A DNA stretch of 64,000 nucleotides from Paraphaeosphaeria minitans (Eukaryota > Ascomycota > Dothideomycetes > Pleosporales > Didymosphaeriaceae): positions 3,286,001-3,350,000 of the forward strand of contig WJXW01000001.1 in the NCBI GenBank assembly GCA_015832175.1, given 5' to 3'. Position 1 is the first letter of the stretch; every line of letters starts with the position of its first letter. Made by a program: the position numbers and the translations under genes. Shown here piece after piece: positions 9,908-23,978 of the stretch. Below the pieces are notes generated by a model. That model was not told the origin of the DNA. It worked only from the letters and a program-made list of their open reading frames with translations, and ran no database searches.

Positions 9908-12351
9908 GAACTTCTACTGCATCTTGTACAGCGAGGTACCTAGAGAGGGAAGGTCGGCGTTCGGCGATTCTCGGACCTAAAAGTAGTCATGTTCCATAGA
10001 TGCGAGAAGTGAGCGAATTCCGGAGGCTGCAAATGGGTGGGTGGCGTTTTGGGGCATGGGGGTTGGGGAGGTGCCTCTTTTAGCTACAGCCACAGGAGGT
10101 GGGTACCGTGCTACATGCATGGAAAGTCTTGCGTGGGAGGCTTTCCCGGCGTTTTTGGTTGTTGGAAAATATTCTTCTCCTTTGCATTTCTAATCTTGGA
10201 ACGCATCCGCGCTCTTCACCTAGGTAGGTAGGTAGGTAGGTAGGTAGATATCAACGCGATAGGTGATGGTTAGCCTCCATATGCATATACCCAGACCACT
10301 GCAGTTTCCATCACACAGACATGGTCTGAAAAGGTAGTTTCATCATCGAGCCTTCACGTGCGCCATGTTTTGATGAGGCTTTGGATGACCCCACAAAGGT
10401 GCACCTTATCAATCACCGCCGCGCTGTCACCTAAGTACCTAATCTGGCAGCCTTGCCGTCCTCCCCTAACAATCTGTTCCATCTATCTCGCGCCCTATTG
10501 GTATAAACTAGCAATGCGTCGTGCTACGTATCCGTTCTGCGATCCCTTGACAGATCTTGTCTCCCTCCATTCTGTCTCATCACTTCTCTGGTAGGTACCA
10601 AGTCCAAGGCCAAGCTCATTTTCCTGTCCACATGCGCACACCCGGTAGACGTACAGCCACCACGCGACAAACCCGCCCACCACGGAAACACTTTCTCAGC
10701 ACAACGCACACCGCCTGCCACTGTATGCTGGAAGGTTTTCATGCGATCTTGTTTGGTCCTTGAGGAACATCCTACAATCAGATCCCTCCCAATCACCCCC
10801 GAAGCCCCGGCTGGACTTTATAACCACATGTGATAACCTCAATTTCGTCGAATACGTTCTCAAATTTATGAACGCGCTCATTATCGTGAAAAGAGGATGA
10901 AGAAAAAGAACTAAGTCCATTGCACTCGCCTGGGTCGAAGAACCAGTGCCGTCCGGTTGAATGTCTACGCACATGTCGATCCCGTCTGCTTACTGGAGAA
11001 GAGAGAGCTACCCTCACGGCAAGGACTCTCGCAACTTCGACCTTAGATAGAACCCTTAGCAGTCTCCGACTGTCCTCATGGCATTTCTTGTCCCTTTTGA
11101 CGTCTAATTTCTCCACTGCGCGTCCTACACCACAATACATCGCGATAGAAAAAGGGGTTCGCGGAAACTTCCCTTTTACCACCCTCCTTGTACCCCAGTC
11201 CGCCTAAAAGCCCAACGTTATCTTGTGTGCTCATGCGATACAGGACATACCACGTGTTTTGTGTTGAGTGGATTGAGTTCCAGTATCACGGCGAGCGTGA
11301 GAAATGGAGCGTGTCGCAGGGTGCGCAGAAAATTTTCATGGGCGGGGGCGGACAGACGCCTGGCGAGGACAGAGGGTTGGGAGTGGCGGTATCCGCCAGC
11401 GGAGAATTCGCATGAGAGACTGAGGGGGATTACGGTGAGCAATGGGATCAGGCAGACGCCGCGGGACTAGTGGTCGTCGGGGCGGTAGGGTATGGGTAGG
11501 GTCGTTGATGAGCTGACGCAAGACGCATGTTATCGAAATAGTTAGATAGCGGGCTCCTCAGGCACAGGCTACAGGGTGGAAGCAAGGTGAACCAATAATG
11601 TTATGACGTTGTCTGATGACAGTGTCCATACTGTAGTGTGCGTTGTATATGCACCATAAACCTTGCTATTTCGTGAGAATAATCGAGGCCCGGGGGAAAT
11701 TACACCGTGGGTATTCCAGTGTTCAAATGTTGCATGTCCAGTTGACGCTTTGCTGATTGATGAATGCGCTTCGCGTTTCGCGTAGGTAGGTAAAGAGGAC
11801 TATTTCTTCGCACCACCTTCTTGATCACTCACTCGTCTGCACCCGCGCCCAGCAGCTATCCAACGCCCATGTATCCCCGACGAGCTGCAGCACAGCCTGC
11901 GAACGCACGTGTCTATTCTGGGGTGACCCTTCAATAGAGCGGGTAATTCCCGATGCTAATGTGCCTGGTCAGCCCCGCCCCCAAAATAACCACAATCGCG
12001 ACCGGCTGTTATCGAATCAGAAGTGCAAATGCTGAATCCATCGCGGCTCATTCCCTCGATCACCGTTATACCTTGTCGTTCCCGAAGTGTGCGTATCCGC
12101 GATAGGCCAAATTCCACCACTCGCAATGCCGCATGGGGAGTTTTGGCAGGCGTACCTGGCAAGAACATCTGCCGGCATATATATTCTCCTACTTATGGCG
12201 GGAAAAACGTTAAGGGCCCTCCTAGGTTGTGGCCTTTGCGCACTTTCCGTTATATGAAGCGCGACTACGGATTAGGTTTTCTGGCTTGCTGTGACGTCTT
12301 ACTCTCGCGCGACATCTACTCCTCGTCAAATTCCTAGACACAGGCTCCATC
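9908..12351. other. Gene-poor stretch
   Basis: 2.4 kb with no convincing gene. A long TAGG run lies at 10219-10249. A minus-strand ORF at 10793-11182 starts only at GTG and shows no motif, so it is not called. TAGG-type short runs recur near 11784. Confidence 0.5.
10219..10249. repeat. TAGG tetranucleotide microsatellite
   Basis: About seven uninterrupted TAGG units, the longest such run in the window. Confidence 0.92.
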
Positions 12352-14784
12352 ATGAAGACGCCGAACGGAAGATCAGTGGTGAAAGTGGAAATGCCGACGG
12401 CGAAGTCCTCGGAACAGGCGGCAACATCCACTGGGAAGTCGGAAGTCGAGGCGCAGTCAATCAGTTGTACTGAGAGCAGTGCCAATTCAGCAAAGTCTTG
12501 GATGAGGAATCCATGGAGAGCGCACACTCGCAAGATCTTCCTGGCTTGCGGCATCGTTGTCATTCCCATGATCGCGTTCACCATCGCAATAATCTGGGTC
12601 GTCTTTGCCAACCTCATTAACGGTATGTCAGCTTCCAAGTTAAAGTTTTTCATATGGGTACTGCACATCTTGGTGTGGGCCAATTCAGAACGCTTCATCA
12701 AATCCTACTCCGAGCATTTAAAATGACGACTTTATAAAAGCATTAGCATAGTGCTATGCGTATCTGGTTTCTATGGCTAACAGATTGAACCAGAAAATCG
12801 CTGCCCTTATCCTGAGCTGTGTCCAGGCCGGGATATCTTGAATGCGTCGAGCAAGCACTACTATTACGTCGACTACCCGGCAGCTCGACTCGTGTTCATA
12901 TCTTCATGGTCGTCCACCGTCAGCTTGTCCTTCGTCGGCATGCTGATGACGCTGTTTGGGTACCTGATTGCAAGCCAGATGTTGCGCACTTCATCGGCTG
13001 AGCAATCCACCCGACTACCTAGTCCGTATCAGACGAGCATTCTGATGAGGGTTTTGAACGCAGATTTATTCGCATTATGGGATCTAGGAACAAATAAGGT
13101 GAAGGCCATGTTCTGGAAGAAAGAAAAATCGAACGACTCAGGCAACGCCCGCTCTCCACCTCTTCTTCGCTCTGCTATTCTTGTGTTTTTGTTCTGTCTA
13201 TTTGGAAGGTATGCGATAGACTAGAGAACTCCACCTTGATTTCCCGTACACTAAATGTACTATAGTATACTCGTACAAGCAGCTGATACGTATCTGCACA
13301 TCGTTACTGAATCTGCAAACTTTGTCCAGATCCAGACGCAAGATACCCAACAGCATCACTATAGCCGAGGCCTCGCTCCATGGTGTCGCGACCGTCCACG
13401 AAAGGGATCTGGCAATAACGTCAACTATTGGGGATGTGGCATTACCTTCCACGAGCTCAGCGGCTCAGTCGTCTTGAGTAACATGACCTCGTGAGTTGAA
13501 TCATGCTCGCAAGACGGCCACCATGCATTGGACTGACATCAGACTTCCAGGTATAATGCTATAGAATTTTATGGCCCGAAAACGATAGACTCCATCTATA
13601 ATTATACTGACTCGGATGGACTGCAATTTGCCCTCGTCGGACCTCATGTACCACCCGCCGAGAATGATTGGAAGGCAACGACGATTGGAGTATCGACGCA
13701 ATGCTCTGCTATTCCACCTTCAGGATGTACCCGAGATGTACCGTACGAGAATGACCTACAAGGAAACCAGCAGGCTTTCAACTGTAGCATAGCCAAGGGC
13801 GCGCCGCTCGACGTCTCTGGGAACATTACAGGATATATGCACGAAATTCACTACTTTGATTTCCACAAGTACCTCAGAGACGAGAATCCTTTTAAGGCAA
13901 AGATTATTGGCTGGAATGATTCGAAAACACCTCCATCAGACGTATCAGATGATGAAGAGGTCTTCAAGAACCCCTGGAAGACACTGAGCCAGGCAACAAT
14001 TGAGGTAGACCGCCCAGATTATCCGGAAGAACTTAATGACACAAGTCGACTATGGCCTGATGCCGATAACAACTACGACTACACCATGCTACTTTGTGAA
14101 ACTACTGGTAGGTAGCTTCCCTGCCAGACCAACGCCTATAAACTTATATATCTCCTAGTATGGGACATCATTTACACCGCAGTCGGTCACGAAGTCACTT
14201 CCGTTACAGCGACAAAAAGCAACGGCAGTGTTGCAGGGATCGTCAGCTTGCCCGGCTTGTCAGCGCTCATGTTCATCCCGAATCAATACGGCTGGGCTCT
14301 ACAAACAGCATCCGCCTCCGCAACATCCATGGATACCTTCATCGACGCTTACGGATTAGGTCTGTCCAAGATCCGAACATACTCCCTAGCCACGCAGATG
14401 TCTCCTCGTCCCGCTCTCCTGACGCAGACTCGCACTTCCAAAGTCATCACCAAAGTACCCGTAGCCGCGCTGTGGCTCTTGGTCCTCGCAAACGTACTGT
14501 ACTCGCTGCTCGGGCTGGCGCTGGCTACCATGGCGTTGATCTACACCACTCCGAGCGTGCACCAAGTGTATACCCGGCTGAGCGTTACGGGGATCGTCGC
14601 ACAGCTTTTTGAGAGGGAGTATGCAGAGCGCGCTGTGGAGAGTGAGGAGAAGTTGTTCAGGGAGAACGTGGAAAAAGGTGCGGAGGTCAAGAGAGTGGGT
14701 GTGAGGCGGACGGATACAGGGGGCTCGCTGTTTGCTGTTAGTGAGAAAAGTTCACGGCGGATTCAACGTGCACTCGCCGCATAA
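12352..14784 (+). CDS. Multi-pass fungal membrane glycoprotein, five exons, unknown function
   Basis: Exons 12352-12622, 12794-13208, 13266-13490, 13551-14107 and 14159-14784 join in phase to 697 residues. Donors are GTATGT, GTATGC, GTGAGT and GTAGGT; a clear branch (CTGAC) is seen in intron 3. Hydrophobic segments: one after the N-terminal ~70 residues (IFLACGIVVIPMIAFTIAII), one around LVFISSWSSTVSLSFVGML, one around LLRSAILVFLFCLFGSIL, and one near the C-terminus (VAALWLLVLANVLYSLLGLA). The ~330-residue loop before the last segment holds several N-glycosylation sequons (NYT, NMT, NCS, NIT, NDS, NDT, NGS), so it probably faces outside or the lumen. The CPYPELCP...YYYVDYPAARLVF region resembles uncharacterised proteins I associate with Pezizomycotina. 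No enzymatic motif. Confidence 0.82.
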
Positions 14785-17024
14785 TCGGTCTGGGAAACAA
14801 ATCTACTTCAAGCGACCTTGAAAGCATTGACTTGACGCTCCCATGCTGCAAATTCGGTTGCCATGATAAACGAATCACGTCTTTTAGTGAAGGTGGGTTT
14901 TGTGACTTTAGATTTGAGATCCATTGCCTCAAGATCCTGTGCTAATCCAAACAGTCCCACCCGGATGCTCCAATTCTAGCGTCCGAACTCCTTTCCGTTC
15001 CTAATTCCGGAATTATCCTACTTTGTCTCGTGGCGAGAAAAAAAAGCACGGGTATCCATGGCCGAAGCGCCCATGAAGACACCACTTCATACAAGGCACA
15101 GCCCCACACCCAGCTGCAGGGCGGGAGTGCCTCGTTTTGCTCAAGGGTAGGTAACAAGACGGGCCAACGATGCTGGGCGATGCCCATGCTGCACTTGCGA
15201 AGCCGGTAGAATAAGCAGGCGAAGAAAGTAAGAGCCGCAAGTGCCCTAAGTCGCCGTGGATGTGTATTCTTGACTGCGAGTTACGGCGTTTCTTGGGTGT
15301 TGGCGAAAATTCGGATGGTGATCTTCGTAGTCTTGCTTGCTGTCGAAATGATTTTGTCGTAGAGGAACAAAATGGATAACCGAATGAATCCTGGGGCGAT
15401 GGGATATAGGAAACGAGCCGCAATATACCCCTGCATAGAGTTGTAGATTGTTTAATCAGAAAAAGTTCATGTACGTGCCTTTCCCCAGAGCTCAAGCTAT
15501 GGCATTATGACTTCCCGTAGTGGCTTTCCAAGTCCCGCCTCGGCGTCGACGTAAGCGGTTACAATTGAATGGATGGTGTAGCAGATCTGGAAAGCATGAG
15601 GTTAAATCGTTTGTTACAGTACTAGTTCGGAAGCTCGAGCGCTGAGTTGTACATTCTGCGGTAAAATGCTCTACTCGATCTTTCCACCGCGTACTGTGAG
15701 TGAAGGTGGGGAAACGTAGCAGCACAGGTACAGTGGAGTTATCGTCGAGTGCGAACGCCCCGCGTCTCCACCTCACTACCAACCTCATTGAGACAACGTA
15801 GGTAGAGATTACGATGAGTATGACTATAAAATTGAACACAAATACTTAGTGGGCATCGTTAAGTGCTGTAGGCGGAGCCAGAAAGAAGGCGTGACATCAG
15901 CAGAGCTCAAATCAAAATATGCGAAGTCTCCAAATTCAACGATAAAAGCTATATGGACTTGAGTGATGTCAAATGTTACACTATATTTGAATGTTCACAT
16001 CGTTGGGATTTCAGACCATAGCTGTTGTTTTAAAACATGAACAACATCCACAGTAAAGGATTTTACAATCTGAGACCCTTAATTTCTTCGGATGTTGAAA
16101 AAGTATGTGCCTCTCATTTGTATGCAATGTGCTGATCTGTGGATGCGTCAGGGAAACTCATTTGGCCGTGTATATCTTGCACTACAACTTACGCACATGA
16201 CTTTGGTATAGTTTGTGATCCATCATGGACAGATTACCGAGTCTCTCCTCTTCGAGATAGCGACGTTGAGATGACCTGAGTTCTGTTGTGGGCTCATCAG
16301 ACCGAAGCGATCCTCAACTTGGATCTTGTATTCTCCACAAATGTACGGCTTTCAGAATCAGATACACCTGCAGGGAAAGAGGGTCAATCCACTCCAGATA
16401 ATATCAACTTTTGACGCTGGGGGAGCATATCTTTCACTGCCGAGCTAGCTACTATTCAGGCATCAAGCCTCTAGAGCTCTAAGAGTCGCTTTTGGTCGAT
16501 GGATTGGTGGAATTCTAGGCATGCAAGCATATCTACTGTCGGAAGTGGACTGCCGAGTGGAATAGTGCAAGCTAAAGGATGGGAAAGCGTTTCTTCTATA
16601 GGCGCTCTGTTGGGAGATTGCGATCGATTTAGGGTATTGTTCGGTGTTAACAGACGTCCAGAGACCTGATTGTGAACGCGCACACTGCGTCGATGACCAT
16701 AATGTTGGGAAAGGTGGAGTTCTTAAATCTTGCAGCTACAAGCTACAATTTGTGTCAATACGCTCAGAACTATGTATTAGCAACGAGGGACCAAAGCGTC
16801 GCGGCGGTATGTGCGCAGATTGTATACCAGTAGGGCTTCGATCTGTTCGGATACCTAGGTACACGATGCAAGTGCAAAGTGGGGAATAAAAGTAATGGAA
16901 CGCTCAGAGGTAGAGGAACGCCTATACCGTAGGTATAGGCTAGTTCGCCCCTGTCAGCTCCAGGGAACGGGTCTTGAGCCAACACGATCAACCGACCCCG
17001 CGACTAGGCACTGCAACATCGGCC
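14785..17024. other. Intergenic, partly AT-rich
   Basis: 2.2 kb without a recognised gene. The part from about 15,840 to 16,480 is visibly richer in A/T than its surroundings and almost free of long ORFs, which could be an old RIP-mutated insertion, but no transposon motif was found. Confidence 0.45.
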
Positions 17025-17501
17025 ATGGCACAGCCGACTGTCGATACATCAGCACAGCAAAACCCTAGCCCTAATCATTGTCCCAAGGTTGGAAGCACTG
17101 GCATTTTCATCCTTGTCGTCGATGATAATTCCATCAACCGCATTGTTAGCCTCAAAATTCTGGAAAGACATGGCCATGCAGTAGCCACCGTGGACAACGG
17201 GCAAGAAGTGCTCGATTATCTTTGCAAAACATCCGGAAACTGTCAACCCGATATGGTGTTCATGGACACTTCAATGCCAGTTATGGATGGGTACGAGGCT
17301 ACTCGCCGAATACGCAGCGACGCGGGCCTATTTGATGAGGGGATACGCACAGTGCCGATCATTGGGCTGACAGCCAACGCATTGCCAGGCATAGGGGAGC
17401 GAATCCTTGAGGCTGGCATGGACGATTACATCTGCGTGCCTATACACCCGCGCGATTTGCAAATTGCGGTGATGAGAGGGATCTCACCAACAGATCCTTA
17501 A
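17025..17501 (+). CDS. Stand-alone response-regulator receiver domain
   Basis: 158 residues from the first in-frame ATG (17025). Residues ~26-150 form a CheY-like receiver domain of the kind at the C-terminus of fungal hybrid histidine kinases. Acidic pocket D33-D34 (VVDDN), phospho-acceptor D81 (MVFMDTSMPVMDG) and the conserved Thr116 (IIGLTAN) are present. The invariant Lys of the KP motif is Val138 (DDYICVPI), so phosphorylation-induced switching may be impaired. No kinase, HPT or DNA-binding region is found in the ~2 kb upstream, and no intron was needed. It may be a free-standing receiver, or the surviving end of a broken hybrid kinase gene. Confidence 0.72.
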   Translation: MAQPTVDTSAQQNPSPNHCPKVGSTGIFILVVDDNSINRIVSLKILERHGHAVATVDNGQEVLDYLCKTSGNCQPDMVFMDTSMPVMDGYEATRRIRSDAGLFDEGIRTVPIIGLTANALPGIGERILEAGMDDYICVPIHPRDLQIAVMRGISPTDP

Positions 17502-18371
17502 GTGGCGAACCATCGCTGAAATAAATCTCCATACCGAGCAGAACTTGCGCTGGGTCCGAACGTGGAAGCGGGATCATGGACCAGCTTTCAGTCCGTGTAG
17601 ACCAGTTGGTGTTTTCCAGGCTACCTCAACCCTCGACACGAAGACAGGTCCAAGAAACTACAAATCCCTTGATTTTGTTATATTATGTTCTTTCTGCTAG
17701 CAGTCCTTCAGCAGAATGGATATCGTTTATTTGCTTAGGGTTAACGGTGACTTTACATATCGACGCAAGGTCTCACAAATTCGCGACAGCCTGCTCCGTC
17801 CTAGAAACTATTATCGAAAGACCGACTGACTTCTCCCTAAAGCTTTTCCTGGCATTCGTTTCAACGCGAGAAGTGGTGGTGGAGCTCAAGGACAAGCGTC
17901 AGAAAAGTTCAATCCCAGGCTCTTTCGCACCGCAGCACTCGAACGCTGTTTGTGTCCAGAGATATCAATTGCTGTAGATTGGATAGATCTATCGATCGGG
18001 ACCGCTAAAACTCCAATGCCCTTCTAGAGCATACAGACGTATAAAACATAGCTTCAAGAATATCCAGCCTAGACTGTTACAGCATCGGTGTCAGGGTTCG
18101 ACGATAAAGTCGGTGCTTGTACCCATTTGCGGCAGCTGCCCTTGTAGCCTTGCAAAGGATCATTAATTCCCAAACACACTAGAAATCGCTACACGCAAAG
18201 CAACGCTCCCCAGCAGATTTGGATAGGCATCTACACAAGCATTAGGCAATCCAAAAAATGACACCAGAGCCATTGCGGGCATCAATTACCCCTCGATAAG
18301 CCTATTTAATAGTACCTGTTCGCGACCCTCCATAGTCTACTTCAACTCCACGTCGCTATCAACCCCTTTAT
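17502..18371. other. Intergenic; no gene supported
   Basis: 870 bases. A 133-codon ORF at 17576-17977 begins at ATG but has no recognisable motif or regulatory context, and is left uncalled. Confidence 0.4.
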
Positions 18372-18859
18372 ATGTACGGCCTGCTGCTGCACAAAGTCAA
18401 GAGCGTCGACGTCAACGAAAGCATGGCAATCATCTGGAACAGCTTTTTAAGGTACGCGAATGCTGAGGGCGAGATCCCGCCGAATGGGGTACCTTTGTAT
18501 GTTGATGTCAGGGTATGGTTCGCGATCCGATCTTTGATGTGGAAATACTAATGGAGATGGCAGAATATCACAGAAGCCCATGTCCTGGCCCTGGATAACC
18601 CCGGGAGGCTAGCCAGCGCTTCATTCTTGCAGCTGCTCTGGTGGATAGTCAGAATGTTGCCGATATCCTGCTCGCTGAGGTTCCGGGGGCTTGTGAGAGG
18701 GTACCGAAGGGAGCGCTCGGGAAGAGCACGTTCCAAGCGGATCAGTCGAGTGCGGACAGCAGAAAGGTGCAAATGGTGCTGGGATTGAAGTTCTGGAGCG
18801 CGGAGAAAACATTCGGAGAATCCGGGAGGCAGCTGTTGGAGTTGAAGAAGGCTGTGTAG
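18372..18859 (+). pseudogene. Extended short-chain dehydrogenase (NAD-dependent epimerase type), C-terminal remnant
   Basis: From MYGLLLHKVKSVDVNES the translation matches the C-terminal half of fungal NAD(P)-dependent epimerase / dihydroflavonol-reductase-like enzymes: IPPNGVPLYVDVR, then an intron 18513-18563 (donor GTATGG, branch CTAAT, CAG), then NITEAHVLALDN. There the frame breaks by one base at the AACCCC run; the family pattern continues one frame over as PREASQRFILAAALVDSQNV and runs to KFWSAEKTFGESGRQLLELK, ending at 18859. In the second frame a TAA sits just before the junction. The N-terminal Rossmann half with the glycine motif and catalytic YxxxK is absent upstream. Truncated and frameshifted, hence non-functional as an enzyme. 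Confidence 0.72.
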
Positions 18860-19261
18860 AGTCGTAACAGAGCGCATTATTACTTGCAGAATCTCTTGCC
18901 ATGCGTTCAATGATGCATTTAATAAAGCGATGCTCTAGTTTTCGAACTGCGTGGCTTGTCGCGATGTATCGAGTACTGTCGCATTGTACAATGGAAGAGA
19001 TCTGCAGTTGTTAGTGTCCTGAAAGGCTCCAAAGAAACGTCGGTCGAGCTGGAGGAGTCAACAGCCAGGGCCTGCAGCCGTGGACAACGGGTTTGCCTGC
19101 ATTCACGTAAGGATGCTTTGGCTGAGACCAAGAAGCCGCTGTGGCGGGGTACAACGCGAAGGTATCCATCCATTGTTATCGAACCGCTCAATTGTCTACA
19201 AGCACATGTTGACTATTTGTACACAATCCTCCATCCTCCTCATGCCTTCCATATGCACCGT
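18860..19261. other. Short intergenic spacer
   Basis: About 400 bases between the SDR pseudogene and the 3' end of ATP8. Nothing recognised. Confidence 0.5.
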
Positions 19262-19619
19262 CTATAGCTTGCTGATGAATAGGCGGGCCGCAAAGAGGCG
19301 GACGCGCTGGGGCAGGATGTACTTGGACAGGACGTAGATGAGCGTCGGGAGCAGGACGAACGCCATGGTGGTCTCATTGACGAAGAAGAAGGGAATGAGC
19401 TGGGGCATGGCCGACTTGAGGATCGTCTGTTGTCCGTTAGCTTCCCTGGTCCCTGGCTCCGTTAACCGGGAAGGAGCGCACCATCTGCTGAGGAGCGACC
19501 TCGTTCTTCTTGTTCTGGGCAGCAGCGAGCGCCGGACGCGCCATAACGGATGGGCGGGCCATCGCGGGCTGGCGGAAAGCGGCCCTGGCGAACGGGCGGA
19601 AAAGGCGTGTGGAGTTCAT
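19262..19619 (-). CDS. ATP8: Nuclear-encoded mitochondrial ATP synthase subunit 8
   Basis: Subunit 8 (A6L) of the F1Fo-ATP synthase membrane sector, a protein most fungi encode in mitochondrial DNA. Exon 2 (19426-19262) encodes TILKSA followed by a complete 48-residue Atp8: it opens MPQLIPFFFVNE, has one membrane segment (MAFVLLPTLIYVLSKYIL), and ends in the basic FAARLFISKL typical of the family. Exon 1 (ATG 19619) encodes an Arg/Ala/Ser-rich leader without acidic residues near its start (MNSTRLFRPFARAAFRQP), as expected of a mitochondrial presequence; VRSF may be a cleavage-site motif. The acceptor is fixed (branch GCTAAC, ACAACAG). Two donors fit phase: GTTAAC at 19466 (40-nt intron, 105 residues) or GTGCGC at 19481 (55 nt, 100 residues). 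Confidence 0.88.
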
Positions 19620-20499
19620 CGTGGGCTCTATAGGTGTGCGTCAGCACGCGCATGTGGGGCTCAATTGGCGCGGAAAAGGTGCTCGCGAGGGGATTGGCGT
19701 ACCGAGTGGGAGTGAAAAAGCCCGGGGAGATGGATTCGGATGGGTGGTGGTCGGGGAAGCTGTTCGGAGGTGTAGGAAAAGCTCTCCGTGATGCTGCCGT
19801 CGGGAGATCCTCGGCGTCCCGCCGCTTATGTAACACCGCTGATTTGGCTTTGGTCGACAGTCAATCCCTCCACGACCACCCACGCACACCATTGAGCTCG
19901 TCTGTCTTCGCGAGACACATATGGCGCACTACTGTGCACAATTGGACTGATCTCCGCAGAGTCCGGCCCTTTCGAACCCGCCTTTGCAGTACACAACGTG
20001 CAAGCTTCAGGATGAACAGCCATTGCGCGTCTACTGGGAGCCATCGCTGCCAATTTACTGTCTAGCTAGAATGCCTCACTACGCGCAATACGCACGTTCC
20101 CACTCCTATCCTCGCACGCATGCGCCTTCCTACGTAGACTCGATCGCGTGGTCACGACCGTCCACTCCGTCCTTTGCTCTCCTTTCGGATCTTGCAATGT
20201 CACGCTGTTGATCTTACATGTCACGACATTGCCGCTCACGTTCACTTACTCCCGACACCGCATAGTTGCCTGCCCCGTTGTAGTTTTCCTGACGCGTTCG
20301 TACACCAAGCCGCCCTAGTTCCACACGACGTTGTCTACCATCCCAAATCATCAATCGTGCAATTACACGCTTACGCTTACGCTGCGACTTACAATAACAA
20401 GGTTATTAAATATAAGCGCGCCGAAATTCCACGATACCCGTCAGCTCGATCGCGAAAATCGCCTAATCAAACGTCTTGTTATCTCGACACAGTTCAGCT
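19620..20499. other. Intergenic, promoter side of ATP8
   Basis: About 880 bases upstream of ATP8. A minus-strand CTATAG eight bases before the start ATG could be the end of a 5'-UTR intron. Overlapping ORFs on both strands are shadows of the ATP8 leader region. Confidence 0.4.
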
Positions 20500-20931
20500 C
20501 ACTCTAGTCAATTTGCTCGTCCACGTACTACCGCTCGGGTCCGCTACGTTCGAAAACGCAACGCTCTCGCCCTGATACGTGTTGAAGCGGCTGCCCTACG
20601 GAGACTAGGGTTGGAGCAACACCAATCGTTGCCAATCCACCACGTGCCCGAGCGGCCGTCGAGTACATTCTGATATCTGAGCAGATGTTGAGCATTTGGG
20701 CGGATACAGCAGTGGACAATAGATTCCTGCATACACTGCAGAGCTATCAGTCGGCTGGAGGCCAGGCCAAAGGTAGTACGTGCCAGCTTTGGGTAGCTTC
20801 GGTATCTGCATAGTTCCAGAGAAGGATAGGAACGCTTGCGATGATGGTAGGTTGTAGCTCAGGAAGTACCATGTTGCCGCCGAAGTGGGCGAAAGAAGCG
20901 TTGCGATGGCAGGCAACAGCGTGAAGAGCAT
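20500..20931 (-). pseudogene. Decayed small secreted protein gene
   Basis: ATG at 20931 opens a signal peptide (MLFTLLPAIATLLSPTSA) followed by ATWYFLSYNLPSSQ and KAGTYYLWPGLQPTD, a pattern I associate with uncharacterised secreted fungal proteins. An intron with donor GTATGC, branch-like CTCAAC and acceptor CTCAG restores the continuation VYQNVLDGRSGTWWIGNDWC, then CSNPSL. After that one base appears to be lost and a Trp codon reads TAG in the expected frame; beyond it the pattern resumes as RFNTYQGESVAFSNV and STWTSKLTRVS before further stops. A frameshift plus a G-to-A type nonsense change make it a pseudogene. The upstream signal peptide is intact, so decay looks recent. Function of the intact family is not known to me. 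Confidence 0.62.

Positions 20932-23978
<3,047 letters not shown>

Noticed and set aside
10793..11182. 129-codon minus-strand ORF
   Set aside because: Begins only at GTG, no motif, no splice or promoter support.
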